NCBI RefSeq assembly: GCF_000409775.1 | Contig: NZ_KE332393.1 | Location: forward strand, 1 to 64,000 | DNA from: Litchfieldella anticariensis FP35 = DSM 16096 | Lineage (GTDB): Bacteria > Pseudomonadota > Gammaproteobacteria > Pseudomonadales > Halomonadaceae | Reading direction: 5' to 3' | Length of the DNA stretch: 64,000 nucleotides | In this document: one piece after another, positions 56,707 through 64,000 of the stretch | Numbering within the stretch: the stretch's first letter is position 1 | How the letters are laid out: each line of letters opens with the position of its first letter | The notes under the pieces: model-generated | The model's input: only the letters and a program-made list of their open reading frames with translations | What the model was told of the DNA's origin: nothing | The model's database searches: none | Program-made: the position numbers and the translations under genes

Positions 56707-59655
56707 TCATAGGGGGTCATCGCCGCGACGCTGTACGTCGAGCCTGGGCTCCAACTCATCCAGGCGGCCCTTGAGGATGGTGAAGGCCTCGGCGGCAGCA
56801 TCGAACTCACCTTCCCGCGCCAGGGTTTCGAGCCGCGACGCGGCGGCTCCCGTCGACCGAGCACCGATCACCAGCGCCGCTCCCTTCAAGGTATGCGCTG
56901 CGCGACGCAATAGCGATTTGTTCCTATCGGCGATGGCGGTTTCGATCTCCGTCATTAATTCCGGCACTTGTTGCCGGAACAGCTCCGCCATCTCCTGTAA
57001 CAGCACGCGGTTGTTCTCGAGGTTTTGCAACGCTCCTTCCCAGTCCAGGCAGGGTTCCTGTCCCTCCTGCGATGGCCAGGGGAATGCCGTTTCAGCAGCA
57101 GCCGGCGAGGCTTCCCGCTGTTTCTGGCTAATGGCCAGGCCATCCAAGTCTCCCTCAACGGCCTCAAACAGCTCAATGGCACGGAACGGCTTGGTGACAT
57201 AATCATCCATGCCCGCAGCCAGACACCGCTCGCGATCCTCCTTGGTGGCGCTCGCGGTCATGGCGATGATTGGCACATGATCGCCAGTGTTGTGTTCGCG
57301 TTCACGGATCGCCCGAGACGCCGCGAGGCCATCCATCACCGGCATATGGATGTCCATCAGCACCACATCGAAATCGTGGCGGCGAATGGCCTCGATCGCC
57401 TCGGCACCGTTCTGGGCCAGTTCGACGTCATGCCCGCGCTGGGTCAGCAGGTCGATCGCCACCCGCTGGTTGGCGAGGCCATCCTCGACCAGCAGCACAC
57501 GGCGTGCAGCCAAGCCTCTGGGACGATCATGCGGTACCGGCGCCACCTTGCGCTTCCCGGTCGTGATACCGAGCGCCTCGCTTATCGCGTTCAGCAGTTC
57601 CGATTGCTTGACCGGTTTCATCAGCAACCGAGCGATGCCTAACCGCCGACGTAGCGATGCACCACCCGCATGTGCGCCCGACGACAGCATCAGGATAGGT
57701 AGGTCGACAAACTCGGGACGCCGTCGAATCCGCTCGGCCAGCTCGTAGCCGTCCATGACCGGCATCATCACATCAAGCAACGCCAGCGGGAATGGATCAT
57801 CCTTCGAGCGCTCAAGAACGTCGAGTGCCTTCTCCCCATCCGCTATCGTCGTCGGCCGCATCCCCCAACTGCTCAGGATTTCCTCGAGAATCATGCGATT
57901 GGTGCGATTGTCGTCGACCACTAGCACCCGTTGTCCATCCAGACCAGTGGGACACGGCTGGGTCTCGCCCCGTTCCTCCGGCAACCCAAAGCCGATACTG
58001 AAAGCGAAGCTGCTACCGTGTCCTCCGGGACCTCTGGACAGCTCGATCCGACCGCCCATCATGCCCACCAATTGAGCGGCGATGGACAGCCCCAAGCCCG
58101 TGCCACCACTCACCCGTGTCGTGGAGGTATCCGCTTGGCTGAAGGCTTCGAAGATCTTATGGCGCTGCGCTTCGGGAATGCCAATCCCGGTATCGCGAAT
58201 TTCAAAAGCCAGGCGCGCGCTGTGCTCATGGAGCGCCTCGAGCCGCAGATCGACCACCACCTCGCCGGTTTCGGTGAACTTGATGGCATTACCGACCAGG
58301 TTGACCACCACTTGGCGCAGGCGTATAGGATCGCCGAGCAGCCGATCGGGAATTTCGGGTGGGATATGCACCGCCAACTCGAGTCCCTTCTCATCGGCCC
58401 GCAGCGCCATCGTCTGTAGCGTATCGCCCAGGGTGTCACGCAGGTGAAAAGCCACCGATTCAAGCTCGAGCCGCCCTGCCTCGATCTTCGAGAAGTCGAG
58501 AATGTCGTTGATCAAGCCTAGCAGGGTATCGGCCGACTTCTGAATGATCGCCACGTACTCGGCCTGCTGGTCGGTCAGCTCGGTACGTTCCAGCAATTCG
58601 GCGACACCGATCACACCATTCATGGGGGTGCGAATCTCATGGCTCATGTTCGCCAGGAACTCACTTTTGGCCAGACTGGCCCGTTCCGCCAAATCCCGAG
58701 CCCGACGCAACTCATCCTGCGAACGGCGCAGCTCCACGGCAGTGGCCTGGAGCTCAGCGGTGCGTTCCGTGACCAGCTCTTCCAGACGATGGCGATGCTG
58801 TTCGAGCTCGGTGATGTCCGAGTAGACGGCGACATAGCCACCGTTCCCGGTACGATGTTCGCTGATCTGGATGCAGACGCCGTCACTGCGCACCATATGA
58901 TAGGGCCTGGAGGGGTTGCGATGAGCGGCGAGACGTTCAGCGATCCAAACCTCACTTGACTCATAGCCAGAGGGAATGAGGCCACGCTCGACCACGGCTC
59001 GCAGCAAGTCTTCGAAATGCAGCCCTAACTCGACCGCATCGCCCGGGGTAACGAAATGTTCCTTGAAGCGGGAATTGTAGAGCACCAACCGATCGTCGGC
59101 ATCGAACAAGGCGAACCCCTCGGCAATGGATTCGAGCGCTTCGGTAAGCTGGTCGCGCGCTGCCTCGGCGTGAGCTTGTGCCTCCTCGGTCAGCATGACC
59201 TGGGCCTCGAGGTGGGCGCGCTGGGTTTCCAGCTCGGTGATATCGGTATAGATGGCCACCACCCCACCATCGCGGGTGCGGCGTTCACTGATGCGCAGTT
59301 GCCGGCCAGAAGCCGTCCGGATGGTAAACGGCGGGCCGGGATTACGACGCTGGGCAAGTCGCCAGGCGATCCATTCTTCCGGTTCCCAGTCACCGATCGA
59401 GATGATCTTCCGGTACACCACCGTGCGAATCAGGTCCTCGAAGCGCATGCCTGGCTTGACCAGGTCGGGGACACCCGAATATTCGTCCCGAAACCGCGAA
59501 TTGCAGGCTACCAGGATGTCGTTGGCATCGTAGAGAGTGAAGCCCTCGGAGATCGCCTCGAACGCCTCGATCAGCTGATGACGCTCACGGCAGCATGGTG
59601 CTATCTCTTGAGGTTGGTGCCCACCACACTTGTGGTTATCGGTCTCGGATGGCAT
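56707..59655 (-). CDS. Hybrid histidine kinase with two PAS, two REC and HPt domains
   Basis: A 982-residue soluble kinase without membrane segments. Two PAS domains of the PAS-7-like type (about 25-145 and 168-285), each with an ISEGF/IAEGF start and an ITELE end, are followed by a coiled-coil linker and the kinase core with His339 in [10 protein letters not shown], an ATPase domain ([20 protein letters not shown]), REC1 with Asp628 ([12 protein letters not shown]), REC2 with Asp768 ([11 protein letters not shown]) and an HPt with His921 (AAHTLKGAA). Phosphate can thus pass His-Asp-His to an outside receiver. The gene lies 19 bp after the REC-GDH gene with AAGGGGG upstream, so that receiver is probably the REC of the GDH fusion. 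PAS rather than periplasmic sensing means a cytoplasmic signal. Confidence 0.92.
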   Translation of the reverse strand: MPSETDNHKCGGHQPQEIAPCCRERHQLIEAFEAISEGFTLYDANDILVACNSRFRDEYSGVPDLVKPGMRFEDLIRTVVYRKIISIGDWEPEEWIAWRLAQRRNPGPPFTIRTASGRQLRISERRTRDGGVVAIYTDITELETQRAHLEAQVMLTEEAQAHAEAARDQLTEALESIAEGFALFDADDRLVLYNSRFKEHFVTPGDAVELGLHFEDLLRAVVERGLIPSGYESSEVWIAERLAAHRNPSRPYHMVRSDGVCIQISEHRTGNGGYVAVYSDITELEQHRHRLEELVTERTAELQATAVELRRSQDELRRARDLAERASLAKSEFLANMSHEIRTPMNGVIGVAELLERTELTDQQAEYVAIIQKSADTLLGLINDILDFSKIEAGRLELESVAFHLRDTLGDTLQTMALRADEKGLELAVHIPPEIPDRLLGDPIRLRQVVVNLVGNAIKFTETGEVVVDLRLEALHEHSARLAFEIRDTGIGIPEAQRHKIFEAFSQADTSTTRVSGGTGLGLSIAAQLVGMMGGRIELSRGPGGHGSSFAFSIGFGLPEERGETQPCPTGLDGQRVLVVDDNRTNRMILEEILSSWGMRPTTIADGEKALDVLERSKDDPFPLALLDVMMPVMDGYELAERIRRRPEFVDLPILMLSSGAHAGGASLRRRLGIARLLMKPVKQSELLNAISEALGITTGKRKVAPVPHDRPRGLAARRVLLVEDGLANQRVAIDLLTQRGHDVELAQNGAEAIEAIRRHDFDVVLMDIHMPVMDGLAASRAIREREHNTGDHVPIIAMTASATKEDRERCLAAGMDDYVTKPFRAIELFEAVEGDLDGLAISQKQREASPAAAETAFPWPSQEGQEPCLDWEGALQNLENNRVLLQEMAELFRQQVPELMTEIETAIADRNKSLLRRAAHTLKGAALVIGARSTGAAASRLETLAREGEFDAAAEAFTILKGRLDELEPRLDVQRRGDDPL

Positions 59656-59674
59656 GCACGCCCCCTTGCCAGTG

Positions 59675-61324
59675 CTACGGGAAGACGCCCCGCAACAACT
59701 TGGCCTCGGTTACCCGCGAAATGCCCTCGATCAACGCCGCGGTGCGCATATCGAGTTGGTCCCTCTGCGCTCGGTGCAGCGTCCGCTGGAAGGCATCCAA
59801 CATAATCGACTGCAGCCGTCCATTGATCTCGTCCAGGGTCCAGGTCAGGTTCTGCATGCCTTGTACCCATTCGAAATAGGACACCGTGACACCTCCGGCA
59901 TTACCGAGGATATCGGGCAGTACGAAGATGCCACGTTCGTGGAGGATGTCATCGGCCTCCAGCATGGTCGGGCCATTGGCCCCCTCAGCCAGCAACCGAC
60001 AACTGATCTGGTAGGCATTTTCCACGGTAACCTGGTTCTGCAACGCCGCCAGCACCAATACATCGCAGTCGAGCTCCAGCAGCTCAGCGTTACTGATCGC
60101 CTCTGCATTCGGATAGCCGTCCAATATCCGGTGCTCGGCAACATAGGCCTGCAACTCCTCCATCGACAGCCCCTCACGCCGATAGAGGCCGGTGGAGACA
60201 TCGCCGACACCAATGATCTTGACGCCCAGTTCGGCCAGAAAGCGCGCCGCATGGCTGCCGACGTTGCCGAAGCCTTGTACCACGGCGGTCGCCTTGGAAA
60301 GTTCGAGCCCGATATGCTGCGCCGAGGCCTCGATCAGGTACACCAGTCCGCGACCGGTGGCCTCCTTACGGCCCAGAGAACCGCCCAGCACCACCGGTTT
60401 GCCAGTAACCACCGTTGGCACCGCATGACCGATCTGTTGGCTGTAGGTATCCATCAACCACGCCATGACCTGCTCATCGGTACCCAGATCCGGTGCAGGG
60501 ATATCCTTGTCCGGGCCGATCATCTCGATGATTTCGGTCGTATAACGCCGCGTAAGCCGCTGCAGCTCCGCCTTGCTGAGCGCTGTGGGGTCGACCCGCA
60601 CACCGCCCTTGGCGCCTCCGAAAGGTAGCTTCATCAATGCACACTTCCAGGTCATCCACATCGCCAATGCGGCTACCTCGCCGAGGTCGACCCCCTCGTG
60701 ATAACGGATTCCGCCCTTGGTCGGTCCCATCGACAGTACATGCTGCACGCGGTAGCCGAAGACCGTTTCCACTTGGCTGTGATCGTCGCGGAAGAAAGGG
60801 AAGGAGACCATGTGCGCACGCTGCGGGAACAACAGGCGCTGACGGATATTGTCGTCCAGGTCCATGTACTGGGCAGCTTTGAGGAATTGCTGCTGCGCCA
60901 AGCGAAACATCGGCGAGTCCCACTCGCCGCCCCTGGCACGCGCCCGTGCCAGGGTGTAGCGAACGGCCCTCCCCAGAGAAGCGCCCTTGAGATGTGACTT
61001 GACCAGATAGTCGTAGGCCCCGGACTCCACTGCCCGAGCCGCCAGCTTGACATCATCCAAGCTAGTCAGGATGACTACCGGCACCTGCGGCGCTACCAAG
61101 CGTACCCGCCATAGGGTCTCGAGTTCTTCACTGTCGGGTAGTACCAGGTCCAGCAGCACCAGATCCACATTGCCGCGTGCCAGCCGAATCAGGCCTTCGT
61201 CGAGGCGTTCGACCGCCTCAACATCACAGCGTAGCTGGGTATCGGTCTTGAGTAGCTGCTGGATCAATCGGCTGTGTAGTGGGTTGTCTTCGATCAGCAA
61301 CAAGCGAATGGAAAGCTCGGACAT
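59675..61324 (-). CDS. Receiver domain-glutamate dehydrogenase fusion (REC-GDH)
   Basis: A 549-residue protein; ATG 61324 is chosen because the REC fold begins at residue 5; an in-frame upstream start would add 20 unlike residues. Residues 5-125 are a complete receiver: acidic pair Glu12/Asp13 (LLLIEDN), phosphoacceptor Asp59 ([10 protein letters not shown]), Thr87 (VVILTSLDD) and Lys109 (YLVKS). Residues 132-549 are a full-length Glu/Leu/Phe/Val dehydrogenase: Lys203 in GPTKGGIR, catalytic Lys239 in PFGGAKGGV, Asp279 in APDLGTD and the nucleotide loop GFGNVGSHA at 351. All catalytic residues are present, so the enzyme should be active. It interconverts glutamate and 2-oxoglutarate. The kinase gene follows in the same operon. 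I know of no standard annotation for this fusion. Confidence 0.9.
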   Translation of the reverse strand: MSELSIRLLLIEDNPLHSRLIQQLLKTDTQLRCDVEAVERLDEGLIRLARGNVDLVLLDLVLPDSEELETLWRVRLVAPQVPVVILTSLDDVKLAARAVESGAYDYLVKSHLKGASLGRAVRYTLARARARGGEWDSPMFRLAQQQFLKAAQYMDLDDNIRQRLLFPQRAHMVSFPFFRDDHSQVETVFGYRVQHVLSMGPTKGGIRYHEGVDLGEVAALAMWMTWKCALMKLPFGGAKGGVRVDPTALSKAELQRLTRRYTTEIIEMIGPDKDIPAPDLGTDEQVMAWLMDTYSQQIGHAVPTVVTGKPVVLGGSLGRKEATGRGLVYLIEASAQHIGLELSKATAVVQGFGNVGSHAARFLAELGVKIIGVGDVSTGLYRREGLSMEELQAYVAEHRILDGYPNAEAISNAELLELDCDVLVLAALQNQVTVENAYQISCRLLAEGANGPTMLEADDILHERGIFVLPDILGNAGGVTVSYFEWVQGMQNLTWTLDEINGRLQSIMLDAFQRTLHRAQRDQLDMRTAALIEGISRVTEAKLLRGVFP

Positions 61325-61612
61325 GCCCCGCGCCCCGCTATGCACCAACGCATACCCTAAGCGTAGGCCACAGCAGCATAACAAGCGCTATCCCGCACCG
61401 GTCATGCTCAAAACCCTTTGGCTTCGCCACGCGGCCGTGCCGGCTGCGGCTTGCCGCATTCGAGGAATTGCCCGAACCCCGGTTCACCGGTGGCGAATAG
61501 CTTGAACTTGCGCGAATACTAGCACTCGCGCGGCGGACGTTGCTGGGGCATGGCCGAGGTATGCGCCTCGAGTGCATAGGCAGTGAAACACTCAGCTATG
61601 CCGATCACGCCT
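61325..61612 (-). other. Intergenic region with coding remnant, upstream of REC-GDH
   Basis: This 288-bp region contains the promoter side of the REC-GDH operon. On the minus strand it also has a 47-codon frame from ATG 61551 to TGA 61408 that is interrupted by a TAG at codon 11 (61519-61521). The frame after the TAG reads YSRKFKLFATGEPGFGQFL and looks protein-like. No -35/-10 pair was convincing. Confidence 0.4.
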
Positions 61613-62622
61613 TCATCCCCGATAGAAGGCATTCAGCTTGTCCTGGTGTTCGCTGACGTGCCGCTCGTAGGTGGCATCGTCCATGTCCCGCCAGAAACGT
61701 GGATTACGCCCCGTACGCCGATCATGCGCGATGGTGGCCGGGTCGAGTGGGCGGTAGATCTCGAACACCGGAATCTCCGGCAATGGCTGGGAGGTGTCCA
61801 TATAGCGCTGAACCATATCCCAGGCGGCGCGCTGCTCGACATGGCTGTTTGGTGGCACCGAACATGCCCACCAGCGCCACATGGGCCTCCTCGCGGTAGT
61901 GCACCAGGCTGAGATTGAACTGTGGTAGGCCTTGAGGACTGGGCGTCGACTGCAGGTAGCAGTCGAACTCGTCGAAGGGCAGTTCGTGGGCCACCTGCCA
62001 GGCAGTACGGCGTTTGGCGGGATTGGCGAACACGATCACCTTGCCGGTGCGACGGTTCAGCTCCCACATGGGGCCCGGTTGATATCCCGCCGCAAAATTG
62101 GGGAATAGACGATAGATTAAATTTACCCCCCCCCCACATGACTAGCCCAAAGATCAATACTCCTAATGGGATATCCCAATTTAAACTTTCAATAAAGCTA
62201 TAGCGTGAATGGCTTGAACTCTCATATGCGCCGTACAAAGTCACAAGTATGGATATAGGCAAGAGAAAAATTACCCCAATGATGCCAAACCCTCGAAGCA
62301 CCCCAAAAAGGAAGTTCCGCTTGGTCTGGCTGGTATAGCGCAGGCACTCCTCGTCCATGCGTAGCGGGTGCGTGGGCCGGTCTTCCGGACGGACGCGATA
62401 ATACGACTGGCTCTCGATCTCACGCAGTTCCTGGGGTGGCACCAGGCGGATGCCCCGCGACATCGGCGCCATATCCACGGTGGGCTGGCGATGCGGCAGC
62501 CGCTGGCCGCTGGCGGCCGCCAACCGGAAGCGCCGCGAGTGCTGGCATTCCAAGGAGCGCGTTCCCAGTGCCCGTTCGGCGGTATAGGCCTCGGCGGTGT
62601 AAGTGATCGGCTGCTCAGCCAC
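61613..62622 (-). pseudogene. DUF6708-like T6SS-associated membrane protein, array copy A (frameshifted)
   Basis: The GTG at 62622 overlaps the stop of copy B, so translation could be coupled. The first part reads well (ECQHSRRFRLAA, then VPPQELREIESQSYYRV and two membrane segments) up to a poly-C tract on the plus strand (10 bases, 62126-62135) that encodes W-G-G. With 10 G the frame shifts; with 9 it would continue into WGGVNLIYR and the soluble domain with MWELNRRTGKVIVFANP. A second +1 change (AAA instead of AA in ACCAAC at about 61849) breaks the frame again before SHVEQRAAWD. The C-terminus ends DKLNAFYRG. As sequenced it is non-functional in full length. Confidence 0.7.
62126..62135 (-). 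repeat. Poly-G tract, 10 bases, array copy A
   Basis: Ten G on the coding strand at the W-G-G codons at the end of the second membrane segment. Nine would keep the frame. Confidence 0.95.
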
Positions 62623-63248
62623 GATAGAAGGCATTCAGCTTGTCCTGGTGTTCGCTGACGTGCCGCTCGTAGGTGGCATCGTCCATGTCCCGCCACAAGC
62701 GTGGGTTACGCCCCGTACGCCGATCATGCGCGATGGTGGCCGGGTCGAGTGGGCGGTAGATCTCGAACACCGGAATTTCCGGCAATGGCTGGGAGGTGTC
62801 CATATAGCGCTGAACCATATCCCAGGCGGCGCGCTGCTCGACATGGCTGTTGGTGGCGCCGAACATGCCCACCAGCGCCACATGGGCCTCCTCGCGGTAG
62901 TGCACCAGGCTGAGATTGAACTGTGGTAGGCCTTGAGGGCTGGGCGTCGACTGCAGGTAGCAGTCGAACTCGTCGAAGGGCAGTTCGTGGGCCACCTGCC
63001 AGGCAGTACGGCGTTTGGCGGGATTGGCGAACACGATCACCTTGCCGGTGCGACGGTTCAGCTCCCACATGGGGCCCGGTTGATAACCCGCGGCCCAATT
63101 GGGAAAGAGACGATAGATTAAGGTTGCCCCCCCCCAACACACTACACTTATAGCTAGCACGCTTAGAACCATTTCCCACCTAAAGGAAGAAATAAAGTTG
63201 GATAGAAAACTTCCAAGTCGTGCATTATTAGTATCTATCACTGCCAAG
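62615..63248 (-). pseudogene. DUF6708-like protein, array copy B (5'-truncated, in frame at poly-G)
   Basis: This copy lacks the first 120 or so codons of the family. Its visible start is a joint at about 63248 where copy C sequence (RTGRNPRF) runs into copy B membrane sequence (LAVIDTNNARLGSFL). From there it is in frame through a 9-G tract (63127-63135) and keeps AAC, not AAAC, before AGC, so GATNSHVEQRAAWD reads through to the C-terminal DKLNAFYRG. It is thus the only copy with an intact soluble domain. A fused frame exists from ATG 63436 inside copy C, giving a 273-residue chimera; whether it is made is unknown. Confidence 0.65.
63127..63135 (-). repeat. Poly-G tract, 9 bases, array copy B
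   Basis: Nine G on the coding strand at W-G-G; the frame is open through it. Confidence 0.95.
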
Positions 63249-64000
63249 AAACGTGGATTACGCCCCGTACGCCGATCATGCGCGATGGTGGCCGGGTCGA
63301 GTGGGCGGTAGATCTCGAACACCGGAATCTCCGGCAATGGCTGGGAGGTGTCCATATAGCGCTGAACCATATCCCAGGCGGCGCGCTGCTCGACATGGCT
63401 GTTTGGTGGCACCGAACATGCCCACCAGCGCCACATGGGCCTCCTCGCGGTAGTGCACCAGGCTGAGATTGAACTGTGGTAGGCCTTGAGGGCTGGGCGT
63501 CGACTGCAGGTAGCAGTCGAACTCGTCGAAGGGCAGTTCGTGGGCCACCTGCCAGGCAGTACGGCGTTTGGCGGGATTGGCGAACACGATCACCTTGCCG
63601 GTGCGACGGTTCAGCTCCCACATGGGGCCCGGTTGATAACCCGCCGCAAAGTTGGGGAAGAGGCGGTAGATCAAGCTTGCCCCCCCCAAAGGCACAAACA
63701 GACAAGACTTGTAATAAGTATGATCTTTCCCAGCACTAGATAATGTTCAGGGCCAACTCTATTGTCTCCCAACGACATAAGTAATAAGAGGATGAGCATA
63801 CCGACACCTGCAAAAACCGTCATGCCTAAACCAATCATCCCAGTTAAACGAATTACTCCAAAAAAGAAGTTCCGCTTGGTCTGGCTGGTATAGCGCAGGC
63901 ACTCCTCGTCCATGCGTAGCGGGTGCCTGGGACGGTCTTCCGGACGGACGCGATAATACGACTGGCTCTCGATCTCACGCAGTTCCTGGGGTGGCACCAG
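63245..64000 (-). pseudogene. DUF6708-like protein, array copy C (partial at window edge, frameshifted)
   Basis: The 5' end lies beyond the window. The visible N-terminal part (PPQELREIESQSYYRVRPEDRP, then two membrane segments) is followed by an 8-G tract (63680-63687), which stops the frame after LWGGQA; nine G would read WGGASLIYRLFPN and continue. The same AAAC +1 change as in copy A follows at about 63402. The last 26 or so codons of the family are missing where copy B joins. Identity with copies A and B is very high in the soluble domain and low in the membrane segments. Confidence 0.65.
63680..63687 (-). repeat. Poly-G tract, 8 bases, array copy C
   Basis: Eight G on the coding strand at the same W-G-G codons. 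Nine would restore the frame. Confidence 0.95.

Noticed and set aside
61338-61577. 79-codon frame upstream of the REC-GDH gene
   Set aside because: Its composition is Arg/Ser-rich and shadow-like; the frame interrupted by TAG at 61519 is the more protein-like one here.

Overview
The window reads as chromosomal DNA of a GC-rich gammaproteobacterium. The housekeeping genes (trmB, thiSG, speE, hemE, ribA, xseB-ispA-dxs, serA, trhO, ubiK, yifB) and the transport and regulatory gene sets fit the Halomonadaceae best (Halomonas or a near relative). This placement comes from recalled family resemblance, not from a database search. No tRNA, rRNA, CRISPR array or complete insertion sequence was found.

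Layout. 1-5367: a type VI secretion (T6SS) effector module, with the end of a large multi-pass effector-like protein, two tandemly duplicated membrane proteins (DUF6708-like), a protein made of five Myb/SANT-like repeats, and a PAAR spike-tip protein. 5536-8432: trmB, thiG-thiS, a DUF423 gene whose 3' end was rewritten by a 139-bp miniature element, and a thioesterase. 8667-16047: a response regulator and a TorS-like hybrid kinase followed by frcB-frcC-frcA (fructose-type ABC importer) and a second ribose-binding-like protein. 16154-25825: malate synthase G, an alpha/beta hydrolase, a lipoprotein, a HisC-like aminotransferase, a cation exchanger, an amidase, YifB and UbiK. 25923-30246: a nitrogen-control block (glnK, amtB, second P-II gene) with an NtrC site and sigma54 promoter, then fpr and a divergent FinR-like regulator. 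30333-37791: an amino-acid-type chemoreceptor and the aapJQMP general amino acid importer, which also has a good sigma54 promoter and a near-perfect NtrC site. 38112-49359: core biosynthetic genes. 49508-56624: an EamA exporter and a D-amino-acid use cluster (PLP deaminase, RpiR regulator, D-aminoacylase, RidA, sodium symporter).

The most unusual system is at 56707-61324. A glutamate dehydrogenase carries a complete phospho-receiver (REC) domain at its N-terminus and is followed 19 bp later by a hybrid histidine kinase (two PAS domains, kinase, two REC, HPt). This looks like a two-component system whose output domain is a metabolic enzyme rather than a DNA-binding protein. Glutamate is both a nitrogen hub and an osmolyte precursor, so control of this enzyme by phosphorylation would connect to the nitrogen genes elsewhere in the window.

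The right edge (61613-64000) is a degenerate tandem array of three copies of another DUF6708-like membrane protein. Each copy carries a poly-G tract at the same codons, with 10, 9 and 8 G residues. Only the 9-G copy is in frame there, which suggests slipped-strand (phase-variable) switching or, alternatively, assembly error. The paralogues at the left edge carry G8 and G9 runs in the equivalent membrane-exit segment.
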